Assembly: GCA_964369425.1 (NCBI GenBank)
Contig: CAYJGW010000003.1
Coordinates: 1 to 64,000, forward strand
Length of the DNA: 64,000 nucleotides
Source of the DNA: CAUPWF01 sp964369425
GTDB lineage: Bacteria > Bacillota > Clostridia > Lachnospirales > Lachnospiraceae
Reading direction: 5' to 3'
Below are positions 25,050-33,991 of this stretch, in pieces (within the stretch, counting starts at the first letter, position 1; every line of letters begins with the position of its first letter). A program made the translations under genes and the position numbers. Below the pieces are notes generated by a model. It saw nothing but the letters and a program-made list of their open reading frames with translations, made no database searches and was not told the DNA's origin.

Positions 25050-26210
25050 ATGATTACATTATTAACAAAACTCTTTATTAAGAATGCAACTGATTACACG
25101 AATTCAACCGTAAGATACCAATACGGAAACTTATGCAGTATATTTGGCATCCTGCTTAATCTCTTATTGTTCACTGCCAAATTAATTGCAGGTATTCTCA
25201 GTCAATCTATCGCCATCACCGCAGATGCCCTAAATAATCTTTCTGACTCCGGCTCTGCAATTATTACTTTAATCGGTTTTCGCTTTTCTTCACAAAAAGC
25301 AGATTCTGATCACCCCTACGGTCATGGACGTGCAGAATATGTTTCTGGCTTTATCGTGTCCCTTTTTATTCTCTTTATGGGATATGAACTTATCACATCA
25401 TCGATCAATAAGATAATCACTCCGAGTGTTGTTCAATACACGCCACTCGTATTTGCTATTCTTGTGATTTCTGTATTAATAAAGTTATATATGTACGCCT
25501 ACAATCATTCCATTGGGAATAAAATAGATTCTTCTGCATTAAAAGCCACAGGAACGGATAGCCTCAGCGATTCTATCTCTACTTCTGTCGTGCTGATTTC
25601 TTCTGTTATAGGAGCAACTACAGGTCTAAGATTAGAGGGATATTGCGGAGTATTAGTTGGACTCTTTGTTCTCTATTCCGGAATCAATACATTAAGGGAA
25701 ACACTTTCTCCTATCATTGGTAATGCTCCTACACCTGAACTTGTGGCAGAGATTCATTCTATTGTGCGTGAAAATAACGAAGTCATTGGTATCCATGATT
25801 TAATTGTTCATGATTATGGTCCTGGTAATAAAATGATTTCACTACATGCTGAGGTTTCCGCAAACGGTGATTTTTTAACATTGCATGACACCATTGACAA
25901 TATTGAGAAAACACTCCAAGAAAAGCTGGACTGTCAGGCCGTAATTCACATGGACCCTATTTCCTTTGATGATGAAGAGACAAACTTACTAAAACAACAA
26001 GTTACTCATTTCTTATCATCTATTTCTAGTGAACTTCATCTGCATGATTTTCGTATTGTAAAAGGGCCAACTCATACGAATATCATCTTTGACTTAGAAG
26101 TACCATTTACTTTTTCTACTTCTGATGAGGAACTAACCTCGCAATTGATAACGTATGTAAAATCTTTAAATAACAACTATTATCTAGTGCTAACAATAGA
26201 TAAGTTTTAA
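25050..26210 (+). CDS. Cation diffusion facilitator (CDF) transporter with duplicated C-terminal domain
   Basis: A proton-coupled efflux transporter for divalent metals such as zinc, iron or manganese. The six-helix membrane part occupies about residues 28-215. Metal-site motifs are TADALNNLSDS (TM2), the following HPYGHGR loop and TGTDSLSDS (TM5). Two copies of the C-terminal ferredoxin-like cytoplasmic domain follow: copy 1 at about 220-305 (IHDLIVHDYGPGNKMISLHA) and copy 2 at about 312-386 (LHDFRIVKGPTHTNIIFDLE). Usual CDF proteins of about 300 residues have one. GGAGGTTCT precedes the ATG. It is a single gene between two terminators. Metal specificity is not clear: the TM2 site has Asn next to the usual Asp pair. 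Confidence 0.9.
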   Translation: MITLLTKLFIKNATDYTNSTVRYQYGNLCSIFGILLNLLLFTAKLIAGILSQSIAITADALNNLSDSGSAIITLIGFRFSSQKADSDHPYGHGRAEYVSGFIVSLFILFMGYELITSSINKIITPSVVQYTPLVFAILVISVLIKLYMYAYNHSIGNKIDSSALKATGTDSLSDSISTSVVLISSVIGATTGLRLEGYCGVLVGLFVLYSGINTLRETLSPIIGNAPTPELVAEIHSIVRENNEVIGIHDLIVHDYGPGNKMISLHAEVSANGDFLTLHDTIDNIEKTLQEKLDCQAVIHMDPISFDDEETNLLKQQVTHFLSSISSELHLHDFRIVKGPTHTNIIFDLEVPFTFSTSDEELTSQLITYVKSLNNNYYLVLTIDKF

Positions 26211-26242
26211 GGGGCTGGTCGATTATTTCGACCGCCCCTTTT
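26211..26242 (+). terminator. Terminator after the CDF gene
   Basis: GGGGC-t-GGTCGA pairs with TCGACC-GCCCC (26211-26238) followed by TTTT. It starts right after the stop codon. The reverse strand reads into a shorter T-poor stretch, so it may partly serve the convergent channel gene. Confidence 0.9.
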
Positions 26243-26286
26243 ATAAACTTTACTATATATTTAACTACAACGTTCCTATGTTCTTC

Positions 26287-28134
26287 TTAGTCTAACGACA
26301 ACGAGATAATTCCATCTCCTTCGCTAAATTTAATCTTTTCAGATTTTTTAGGATTTGTAATAATTTCAAATTCTTTACCATTTTGCTTTTTATAGCCAAT
26401 CGCTATTTCTCCACGATCTTTTAATATAGTTGTGACTTGATAGAAGTCTAACTCTGTCTCTAATTGCACGAAATGTGCTGCATCTCTAATATAAATCTCT
26501 GATCCTTCTGCTCGAAGTAATTCTTGAAACACCTCTGATAATGATCTATTTTCCGCAATTTGAGTCAACATGAGATTAATAATATTCGAACCTACAACCA
26601 AATCATTCGCTTCTGCTACTTTAGCGAGCTTTTGATTTGCTACATCCTTCATTTCACTCGTAATACTAAATGTGCGATTTTCTATTTTCGAGATATCTCG
26701 TAAGTGTACTAGACGTAGTAATGTCATTGCATCCGAAGTCTCATTGTCACAATCATCACTAAGGAGTAGTACATGCCCTATCGAATCTCTGGCCAGCTTT
26801 TCTAAATTCGCTCTATCATTCACATCACAAAGCACACAGCGCAATGTTATATTTTTCAATTCTTTCTCAACGCATTTAATGGACTCATCAATACTTTCAT
26901 TCGCAACTGTAACTACAGAATTTTCTCCTAAAAATTCATCCAATTCTAAAATAATCTGTTTTACTTTTGCATTAGCTCCAATCACTAACAAGTTTAACGT
27001 GTCATCTTTTACCCCAATATTCGATTCTAGTGATTTGTCGCTATTGCATTCTTTAATTTTAACTTTTGCAACACCATCATCTTCTACTAACAACAATAAC
27101 TCATCTTCTTTTTTTAGAACTGTACCCATATCTGGATTTAAACTCACTATACTATCTCTTTTATAGCCGAAAACAATTGCTTTTTCAAAATAGTTCAGTA
27201 CATTTCCAAACAATTCTCCATCTAATTCTGGAAAATTTTCAAAGTACAACTCATCTCCATCGAAATCAAAAAGTTCAATCAATACATCTGATAATCCTGG
27301 GTGCCTGCAAGTCTGTGCTATAATTCGTGAAATGGCATCTTGTACTAATACAATCTCTGCAACATCTTCGCCTATAATCTTAGCTGCTTGATAGTTTGAC
27401 TCATCATAAATAGTTGCAACTACATGTGGAAGTTTGGTAATTGGCTTATCTCGCTTCAAGTAATTGTTAATTGCTAAAATAGATTTTATAGTAATCAAAT
27501 CCCTATCTTCATTCACTATGATACATCTTGCACTTTCTAGGGAACACTTTGCAAGCATATGATAGTCCGTAATATTACCCTTCCTGCAGATAATTCTTGT
27601 TGTTTTAAAATCTGTAATCACTTCACTGATTGCAGTTTCCATTTCTTCTTTATCCATATCATCCAAGATGACAATACAACCATCTTTATGGTTTTCATTA
27701 GCCTCTATTGTCTCTGATATCAAGGAATATGTATTGTTGTTAAACCCTAAGATTACTGTGTGATTACTCTCAATAATTCTCGAGTTTCCTTTTCTTAAGT
27801 TGTACAATTTTTCTTCAAATCCAGTTGTTATAATACCGATTAGGATACTTGTTACAAATAATCCACAAAGTGTAACAATCGACATAATAAGAACAAAACC
27901 TACATTTGACGTCTCCGCTGCAGTTATGGTTCCAGCATCGATTACATGCATAATACTCGCCCATATATTTCCTCTTACTGTCCCATCACCAGTTATCAAT
28001 ACTAAAATCACCCCAGCCATAATTACAACCAATGCTGTAGCGAGGAAAAGCATGCCGACTAGGGCTACTGCACCTTTAGACATCAAGTTATCAAACTTGT
28101 ATTCCAATTTTTCTTTCAGGCTATTTTTCTTCAT
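26287..28134 (-). CDS. CASTOR/POLLUX-like ion channel with RCK-type domains
   Basis: A membrane protein with two clear N-terminal transmembrane segments (about residues 20-46 and 78-104) separated by a pore-loop-like stretch, HVIDAGTITAAET. About 500 cytoplasmic residues follow, with two nucleotide-binding-fold segments (VILGFNNNTYSLISETIEA and LLVIGANAKVKQIILEL). This is the architecture of bacterial relatives of plant CASTOR/POLLUX channels. The selectivity filter is not the TVGYG of potassium channels. Ligand and ion are unknown; calcium or other cations have been proposed for plant members. AAGGAAGAAAAA precedes the ATG. It lies 15 bases after a degenerate GH3-like gene in the glyA-SDR-GH3-channel order, so it is probably co-transcribed with glyA. 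Confidence 0.75.
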   Translation of the reverse strand: MKKNSLKEKLEYKFDNLMSKGAVALVGMLFLATALVVIMAGVILVLITGDGTVRGNIWASIMHVIDAGTITAAETSNVGFVLIMSIVTLCGLFVTSILIGIITTGFEEKLYNLRKGNSRIIESNHTVILGFNNNTYSLISETIEANENHKDGCIVILDDMDKEEMETAISEVITDFKTTRIICRKGNITDYHMLAKCSLESARCIIVNEDRDLITIKSILAINNYLKRDKPITKLPHVVATIYDESNYQAAKIIGEDVAEIVLVQDAISRIIAQTCRHPGLSDVLIELFDFDGDELYFENFPELDGELFGNVLNYFEKAIVFGYKRDSIVSLNPDMGTVLKKEDELLLLVEDDGVAKVKIKECNSDKSLESNIGVKDDTLNLLVIGANAKVKQIILELDEFLGENSVVTVANESIDESIKCVEKELKNITLRCVLCDVNDRANLEKLARDSIGHVLLLSDDCDNETSDAMTLLRLVHLRDISKIENRTFSITSEMKDVANQKLAKVAEANDLVVGSNIINLMLTQIAENRSLSEVFQELLRAEGSEIYIRDAAHFVQLETELDFYQVTTILKDRGEIAIGYKKQNGKEFEIITNPKKSEKIKFSEGDGIISLSLD

Positions 28135-28149
28135 TTTTTCTTCCTTTTC

Positions 28150-28983
28150 TTAAGTTGATGATTCACCTTTTTCTAATTTCATCTCTAAAATCTTTTTTAG
28201 TTTAGTTTCGATTACTTCTATAGATAGCGCACCTTGTTGAACTTGTGTTACTATATTCTGGTATATTTCTTGGAATCCTTCTTCTATGTAAATCATATCT
28301 GCATCGTCTATAAGAGCTGATATGGACTCCTCAAAAGTTCCAACATTTTGAATTTGAACCTCTGTAAATGCTTTCTTTTCAGTTAATGATTCGCTTTTGA
28401 AATATTGATCACCTTGTTTATCTAGATAAAATCCACATTCTGTAATATCCATTCCTGCACTAGTCAGCGCTTCTGTCATATCCTGATCTGAAATAAGAAG
28501 AAGTGGTTGTTTTGAGTATAACTGCACTGTAGTCAACATTTCCGTTAATCCTTCAGTAGTCTCCATACTCTCACTTCCATATACCATGCCACCAATAGGA
28601 TAAGTCTCTAGACTTTTTCTTGTGGTTTCTCCCGCTGTAATTACTACTGAAATATCTGTTAATTCTGAAGGCGTTGTAATAATTAGTTGGCCTATTTTTT
28701 CTTCTAAACTCATCTCCATTATCGCTTTATCTACTGCTGTAACGACCTCCTCTACATCTTCTTCTTTTTGGATCTCTTTATCACTTTCCTTCGCTTCCTC
28801 TTGAGTCTGTATAATAAGTTCTCCTGCTTTTTCATCTTCATTTTGATTCTGATTCTCTTCTGGTAAATTAAAAGCTGTAATTAAGCCAATTATCAACACT
28901 ACTATCACCGTTCCAAAAATAATTATTACTTTCTTTTTTATCGATTTCAATGGGAATTCTCTTTTCGTTGTCTTCTTAAACAT
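28150..28983 (-). CDS. Membrane-anchored, degenerate glycoside hydrolase family 3-like protein
   Basis: The protein has a short cytoplasmic N-terminus, one TM helix (about 19-41) and an acidic Glu/Gln-rich linker to about residue 85. A domain of about 190 residues then follows the outline of NagZ-type beta-N-acetylglucosaminidases: MSLEEKIGQLIIT, YPIGGMVYGS and QPLLLISDQ. The following EGG-R motif and the catalytic His/Asp region of active enzymes are missing (LISDQDMTEAL instead). The tail LSIEVIETKLKKILEMK matches the end of the GH3 TIM barrel. The barrel is much shorter than the usual 330 residues. I infer a non-catalytic, extracytoplasmic binding protein, not a pseudogene, since the frame is intact. 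Its function is unknown. Confidence 0.6.
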   Translation of the reverse strand: MFKKTTKREFPLKSIKKKVIIIFGTVIVVLIIGLITAFNLPEENQNQNEDEKAGELIIQTQEEAKESDKEIQKEEDVEEVVTAVDKAIMEMSLEEKIGQLIITTPSELTDISVVITAGETTRKSLETYPIGGMVYGSESMETTEGLTEMLTTVQLYSKQPLLLISDQDMTEALTSAGMDITECGFYLDKQGDQYFKSESLTEKKAFTEVQIQNVGTFEESISALIDDADMIYIEEGFQEIYQNIVTQVQQGALSIEVIETKLKKILEMKLEKGESST

Positions 28984-29712
28984 TTATATCATTCCCCCAT
29001 CAATTGCTATGATTTGTCCCGTCATATATTCATAACCTTCTATCATTCCTTTTACTAGATTTCCAATCTCCTCTGTTGTTCCAATCCGTCCCGCTGGTAT
29101 ATCATCTATAAATTCTTTTAACTCTTCTTTTGAGTAACAACTATTCATCTCTGTATCAATCATGCCCAATGCTAAAGCATTCACTTGAATATTGCTTGGA
29201 GCAAGTTCCTTTGCTAAAGCCTTTGTAAATCCATTCACTCCTGCCTTAGAAGCCGAATATGCCACTTCACAAGAAGCACCAACATTTCCCCATATAGAAG
29301 AGATATTAAGGATTTTTCCATATTTTCTTCTCACCATATGTGGTATAGCCGCTCTTGAACAATAAAAGACAGCTGACAGATTCGTCTTCATCGTCTGATT
29401 CCAATCATCATCTGTCATATCTGTCAATAGTCCCACATAGGATATTCCTGCATTATTGATCAAAATATCTACACCATCGTAGCTTTCTTGAACTAATTGA
29501 AATAAGTTCTTAACAACTTGCGACTCTCCTATATCACCTACAAAGGTTAGACATTCACTACCTTTTTCTGTACAGATTCCTGCAACTTCTTTCAACTGAT
29601 CCTCTGACTTTTTACAAACTAGAACCAAATGATAGTCTGTTCCTGCACATGCAATTGCAATCGCTCTCCCAATTCCCCTAGAGGCTCCAGTTATCAATAC
29701 TGTTTTTTTCAT
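28984..29712 (-). CDS. Short-chain dehydrogenase/reductase (3-oxoacyl-ACP reductase-like; possibly YmfI type)
   Basis: A classical SDR of 242 residues: cofactor motif TGASRGIGRA (residues 7-16), NNAGISYVG, catalytic Ser in NISSIWGN and the YSASKAG Tyr/Lys pair. It ends GQIIAIDGGMI as in FabG proteins. It is not beside other fatty acid genes. Free-standing Firmicute SDRs of this length include YmfI, the elongation factor P 5-aminopentanone reductase, which is a possible alternative to a FabG paralogue. It follows glyA by 38 bases and precedes the GH3-like gene with no gap. The ribosome site is weak (AAAGTAG). Confidence 0.75.
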   Translation of the reverse strand: MKKTVLITGASRGIGRAIAIACAGTDYHLVLVCKKSEDQLKEVAGICTEKGSECLTFVGDIGESQVVKNLFQLVQESYDGVDILINNAGISYVGLLTDMTDDDWNQTMKTNLSAVFYCSRAAIPHMVRRKYGKILNISSIWGNVGASCEVAYSASKAGVNGFTKALAKELAPSNIQVNALALGMIDTEMNSCYSKEELKEFIDDIPAGRIGTTEEIGNLVKGMIEGYEYMTGQIIAIDGGMI

Positions 29713-29750
29713 AATGCACTACTTTCTTAATTCTTTTCTAAATCACTTCA

Positions 29751-30986
29751 TTAAATCAATGGGTATTTGTCTGTAATACTTTTTACAAGCCCCTTTGCTT
29801 TCTCTATGTTTTCTTCTGACTCAATTACAAGTGTAATCGCTTCCGCTACCTTATCCATATCTTCCTCTTTTAAACCTCGCGTTGTAGCTGCTGGTGTTCC
29901 AAGGCGCACTCCACTCGTAACAAATGGCGAACGTTGTTCATTTGGTACTGTATTTTTATTACATGTAATATGGGAGTTATCTAATCGTTTCTCTAATTCT
30001 TTCCCTGTAATTTCAAGCCCTGTCAAATCTACAAGCATCAAATGATTGTCTGTTCCGCCTGATACCAACTTTACTCCGCGTTTTTGTAATCCTTCACTCA
30101 ACGCTTTTGCATTACTAATCACCTGTCTTTGATATACCTTAAACTCTTCTGTTAACGCTTCCTTAAAACACACTGCTTTCGCTGCAATAACATGCATTAG
30201 TGGTCCACCTTGAATTCCTGGGAAAATTGCCTTGTTAAAATTAAATTTTTCTGCCGCTTCTTGATTACAAAGTATCATTCCACCCCTTGGTCCTCTTAAT
30301 GTTTTATGAGTTGTTGTCGTTACAACGTGTGCATACGGAATTGGACTCTCATGAACACCAGCTGCTACGAGACCTGCTATATGTGCCATATCCACCATCA
30401 GATACGCTCCTACTTCATCAGCGATTTCACGAAATCTTTTAAAATCTATCGCTCTTGCATACGCACTTGCACCTGCAATGATTAATTTAGGTTTTGCGTC
30501 TAATGCAATCTCTCTTACGTTTTCATAATCAATAAATCCTTCATCATTTACGCCATACGAAGAGAAATCATAGTATTTACCTGAAATATTAACAGGTGAA
30601 CCATGTGTCAAATGACCTCCATGATCTAAACTCATCCCTAACACTTTATCCCCTGGCTCTAGCATTGCAAAAAACACTGCCGTATTAGCTTGCGCTCCAG
30701 AATGTGGTTGAACATTTACATATTCGCATGAAAATAATTCCTTCGCTCGTTCAATCGCTAATTCTTCCACAATATCCACACATTCACAACCACCATAATA
30801 ACGTCTTTTTGGATATCCTTCTGCATATTTATTCGTCAAAGGGCTACCCATTGTCTCCATAACTGCTTCGCTTACCCAGTTTTCTGATGCTATCAATTCT
30901 ATATGGCTTTGTTGTCTCTCTTCTTCTGCTATAATTGCATTTGCCACTTCCATATCTACTGCTTTTATTCGATCAATTCCGTACAT
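29751..30986 (-). CDS. glyA: Serine hydroxymethyltransferase
   Basis: A PLP enzyme that interconverts serine and glycine with tetrahydrofolate, the main one-carbon source. Key features are YAEGYPKRRYYGGCE, HSGAQANTAVFFAML, DMAHIAGLVAAG and the PLP-binding Lys in TTTTHKTLRGPRGG. Its 411 residues are full length. AGGAGGAAAAGAGA precedes the ATG. A near-consensus promoter lies 35-64 bases upstream. It heads a likely four-gene transcript with the SDR, GH3-like protein and channel. Confidence 0.97.
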   Translation of the reverse strand: MYGIDRIKAVDMEVANAIIAEEERQQSHIELIASENWVSEAVMETMGSPLTNKYAEGYPKRRYYGGCECVDIVEELAIERAKELFSCEYVNVQPHSGAQANTAVFFAMLEPGDKVLGMSLDHGGHLTHGSPVNISGKYYDFSSYGVNDEGFIDYENVREIALDAKPKLIIAGASAYARAIDFKRFREIADEVGAYLMVDMAHIAGLVAAGVHESPIPYAHVVTTTTHKTLRGPRGGMILCNQEAAEKFNFNKAIFPGIQGGPLMHVIAAKAVCFKEALTEEFKVYQRQVISNAKALSEGLQKRGVKLVSGGTDNHLMLVDLTGLEITGKELEKRLDNSHITCNKNTVPNEQRSPFVTSGVRLGTPAATTRGLKEEDMDKVAEAITLVIESEENIEKAKGLVKSITDKYPLI

Positions 30987-31020
30987 TCTCTTTTCCTCCT
31001 ATTTTGTAATATCTCTGTCT

Positions 31021-31050
31021 ATTATACACTTGTCTTTTTCTGAATGTCAA
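31021..31050 (-). promoter_or_regulatory. glyA promoter
   Basis: TTGACA (31045-31050) and TATAAT (31021-31026) with an 18-base spacer, both perfect hexamers. The -35 directly abuts the palindrome at 31050-31078. Confidence 0.88.
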
Positions 31051-31078
31051 CAAGAGAGGTTACAGTAACCTCTCTTGT
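31050..31078 (-). terminator. 14-bp palindrome after htrA, probable terminator hairpin
   Basis: ACAAGAGAGGTTAC and GTAACCTCTCTTGT form a perfect inverted repeat around one base, 23 bases after the htrA stop. The trailing T-run is poor (TTGTTGACATTC), because the hairpin runs straight into the glyA -35. An operator function is a possible alternative. Confidence 0.6.
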
Positions 31079-31101
31079 GCGAGTTCTTTATATATTTTAT
31101 A

Positions 31102-32388
31102 CTACTGTGCATCTTGTAATGTTATATCTAATGTCTTTTCTTCATACTCCCCATTGCTTGTTGGGACTGACACTGTAATCTTTACAGTTTCTCCTTGTGC
31201 GTAATACCCTAGCGAATCTACTAACCCTTCTATCGATGTTACACTTACACCATCTAATTCCGTTATGATGCTACCTTTCATAATTCCTGCTTTTTCAGCA
31301 GCTCCATCTTCTATAATTTCAGATATATACACTCCTTCAGGCATTGCATACATCTGAGCACTCTCTGCTGTTACACTCACACCTTGTATTCCGATATACC
31401 CTTTTTCTGCTTCAGATACAAGGCTCCTTGTCTCTCTATTCATTAATGTGTCAATTGTCTCTGATGCTCCTGTTACTGGAATTGCGTATCCCATTCCTTC
31501 TACACCTGTGGAACCGATTTTTGCCACGTTAATACCAATCACTTCTCCATTCATATTGACAAGCGCTCCGCCACTATTTCCTCCATTAATTGCAGTATCT
31601 GTCTGAATCAATTCACCATCGATGCCATCTAATGTTCTTCCTGTTGCACTTACAATACCCGTTGTAACTGATTGCCCATACCCTAATGCATTTCCAATCG
31701 CTACTACTGGCTCTCCCACTGCTAGAGTATCTGAATCACCTAACGTCGCTACTTTAATAGAATTCATCGTCTCGTCACCTATAGTCTCTACTGGAATTGC
31801 GACTATGGCCAAATCTTTAGCTGGATCAGTTCCTTTCACTGTCCCTTGCACACTTTCACCATCGTTAAATGTAATTGTAAGTTCATTCGTATCTTCTATT
31901 ACGTGATTATTTGTCAAAATCAATAACTCTTCATCGTTATTTCCTATGATTACGCCTGAACCTGCACTTACTTGCTCTTGATTAAAAGATTGACCAAAAA
32001 GTGATTGTACTTCTTGCACACTCATATTTGTAATAGAAACCATCGCTGGCATTACATTTTCTGCTATCGTCGATACATCCGAAGAAACAGTTGATGTCGT
32101 TGTATTCACAGTAGTTGCTGCTATATCCGCTGTTTGATTGCCCTCTGTAAAGTTAGTTCCTGTACCAAGTAAGGATACTGTTAGTGAGAACACACCTGCA
32201 CTTACCACTCCAAATGTTGCTGCACTTCCCAACAACACACCAAATTTTTTAGCTGTTTTTCTCTCTTTTTTCTTTTTCTCTTCTATCACATCATCTACAT
32301 CCATAGTGATAAAATTAGGGGTGTACTCTTTGTACAGATTTGAATTATCGTGGTCGTGATTGTTTTGATTATCATAATTTGCATTCAT
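31102..32388 (-). CDS. htrA: HtrA/DegP-type membrane serine protease with PDZ domain
   Basis: An S1C trypsin-like protease for extracytoplasmic protein quality control. The cytoplasmic N-terminus of about 46 residues (Asn/Asp-rich, then Lys-rich) leads to one TM helix (about 48-74) and a Ser/Thr linker. The protease domain has His in LTNNHVIED, Asp in AKDLAIVAI and Ser in GGNSGGALVNM. One C-terminal PDZ domain runs from GYIGIQGVSV. Its 428 residues match Firmicute HtrA/HtrB. AAAGGAAACAAACAATT precedes the ATG. It is monocistronic between two terminator-like hairpins. Confidence 0.93.
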   Translation of the reverse strand: MNANYDNQNNHDHDNSNLYKEYTPNFITMDVDDVIEEKKKKERKTAKKFGVLLGSAATFGVVSAGVFSLTVSLLGTGTNFTEGNQTADIAATTVNTTTSTVSSDVSTIAENVMPAMVSITNMSVQEVQSLFGQSFNQEQVSAGSGVIIGNNDEELLILTNNHVIEDTNELTITFNDGESVQGTVKGTDPAKDLAIVAIPVETIGDETMNSIKVATLGDSDTLAVGEPVVAIGNALGYGQSVTTGIVSATGRTLDGIDGELIQTDTAINGGNSGGALVNMNGEVIGINVAKIGSTGVEGMGYAIPVTGASETIDTLMNRETRSLVSEAEKGYIGIQGVSVTAESAQMYAMPEGVYISEIIEDGAAEKAGIMKGSIITELDGVSVTSIEGLVDSLGYYAQGETVKITVSVPTSNGEYEEKTLDITLQDAQ

Positions 32389-32489
32389 AATTGTTTGTTT
32401 CCTTTCTATATATGCTCTCTTTCATTTCTATGACCTTAGTTTACAGCCTTTTTGTGTTTAATCTGTGTTTAAAGTGTTAAAATGAGATG

Positions 32490-32519
32490 AAAAAACTGCA
32501 TTGCTTTCACAATGCAGTT
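32490..32519 (-). terminator. Terminator of the cohesin-like gene
   Basis: AACTGCATTG (32494-32503) pairs with CAATGCAGTT (32510-32519) around a 6-base loop, with T6 after it on the minus strand. The T-run on the plus side makes it bidirectional. It lies directly after the stop codon at 32523. Confidence 0.88.
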
Positions 32520-32522
32520 TTT

Positions 32523-33968
32523 TTAAAAATCCAAAAAGTCTATATCATCATCATCATCATCATCGAAACTATCCTCTTCGAAACTATCTTCTTCGAATGT
32601 ATCTTCTTCAAATGCTTCTTTCAATGCTTCTGCATCTTGCATTTTCCTATCTTTCGATTTTCTTGATGTAGATGCTTCAATTTTTTCCAAACGTTCGAAA
32701 TCGTAATCATCCTCATCATCATCTAAAAACTCAAATTCAAACTCATCCTTGTTTTTCTTATCATTTTTTCCATTTGAAGGATTTACTGGAATTTCATCAA
32801 ATTCTTCATCTATTCCATACTCTTCATATAGGTCATCTAGTTCTAAATTTCTATTTCTTAATTTAACTGATACGACAATTAAAATAATCAGTATTATAAG
32901 GAATATCGCACCAATCCCTATTAACATATACATGCCATATTCATGTACAAATGGAATCTTATCAATAAAACTCTCTTCCTCCACCTGAGCTTCTGTATCT
33001 ACCAAACTACTTTCACTAGCCAAGTAACGCTGATATGTCTGCTCTTGCACATCATATTTATATAGTGATGTCTCTCCTAGGTTATTCATTGCATTAATCA
33101 GATAAAATCCTGGCATCTCTGTATCTTGCCAAGTAGGAAACACGAAATTTGATACATTCAATGACGTTTCAACATATCGTTCATCTAATGATGTCTCCGT
33201 AGGAGTCTCCAAAAATACAATTGATGATGTTTCCGAGATAATCATTCTTACAAATGGAGAGAACACGCCTGTTTGCTCATTATACATAAAGAAATTTTGC
33301 TCTCCTGCTTCATTTGCTAAATATGCTACTATAATTCCTGAACTCTCTTCTTTCGCTACATTAATTTGACCGCCATTATAATTTGCAACTGCTGGTATAA
33401 AACCATCTGGCAACTTATTTGCTGGTAATTCTGATACAACTGTATAATTTACACCTTGAATCACAATTCCCGCATCAGCTGCTGGTGCTCCTTCTACTGG
33501 TGCTTCTTGTGGAGTAGGTGCAACCTCTGTTCCGCCTGCTATTGTAATTGTAGAAGATCCTTCTACAAAGCTCATTGGTGTGCCATCTGCTAATGTACCT
33601 GATACCTCACTTATCGTAATTGTACTAGTTCCAAATTTAAGTGCCGTAAAAGTCATTGGTGTCATATACTCTGTAGAGCTACCATCTCCTGTCAAATTGT
33701 AAGTTAATACGTTTCCTTCACTTGTAATCCCTTCACCAGACATAAATTGAATTTGAGAACTATCATAATTCATCTTAATCGTTACATTACCGATTGCATC
33801 TCCGTCATTTTCTTCAACCTTTATGTTTACATTGAACTGTTGACCAGCTGGTACTTCCAAATCTGTATAACTAATTGTTGCTTCCTGTGCGTGACTCGTA
33901 ATTGATGTTAGTAATATCATAAAACAGATACTCATCAGTGATACTAATAGCTTAATATTCTTATACAT
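32523..33968 (-). CDS. Membrane-anchored cohesin-domain-like surface protein with acidic cytoplasmic tail
   Basis: A 481-residue protein. The signal peptide (1-27) ends near SHAQ. Residues about 29-144 resemble a cohesin/CBM2-like beta sandwich (PAGQQFNVNIKVEEN, NVTIKMNYDSSQIQF, MTFTALKF and TITISEVSGTLADG). A Pro/Ala linker (148-165) and a second extracellular segment of unassigned fold (166-340) follow. One TM helix lies at about 344-367. The cytoplasmic tail of about 114 residues is strongly acidic, with repeated FEED(S/T) units at 453-468 and seven Asp before DFLDF at the end. No dockerin, cellulase or cellulosome gene is present here, so a cellulosomal role is unproven. GAGGAAGCGATT precedes the ATG. 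Its operon neighbour upstream is a nucleotidyltransferase. Confidence 0.72.
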   Translation of the reverse strand: MYKNIKLLVSLMSICFMILLTSITSHAQEATISYTDLEVPAGQQFNVNIKVEENDGDAIGNVTIKMNYDSSQIQFMSGEGITSEGNVLTYNLTGDGSSTEYMTPMTFTALKFGTSTITISEVSGTLADGTPMSFVEGSSTITIAGGTEVAPTPQEAPVEGAPAADAGIVIQGVNYTVVSELPANKLPDGFIPAVANYNGGQINVAKEESSGIIVAYLANEAGEQNFFMYNEQTGVFSPFVRMIISETSSIVFLETPTETSLDERYVETSLNVSNFVFPTWQDTEMPGFYLINAMNNLGETSLYKYDVQEQTYQRYLASESSLVDTEAQVEEESFIDKIPFVHEYGMYMLIGIGAIFLIILIILIVVSVKLRNRNLELDDLYEEYGIDEEFDEIPVNPSNGKNDKKNKDEFEFEFLDDDEDDYDFERLEKIEASTSRKSKDRKMQDAEALKEAFEEDTFEEDSFEEDSFDDDDDDDIDFLDF

Positions 33969-33991
33969 AATCGCTTCCTCTTCCTTGTACT

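Noticed and set aside
32672..32988. Open frames on the plus strand across the acidic tail of the cohesin-like protein and across many other minus-strand genes
   Set aside because: They have no ribosome sites, no recognisable domains and a composition that simply mirrors the real gene; treated as antisense shadows.
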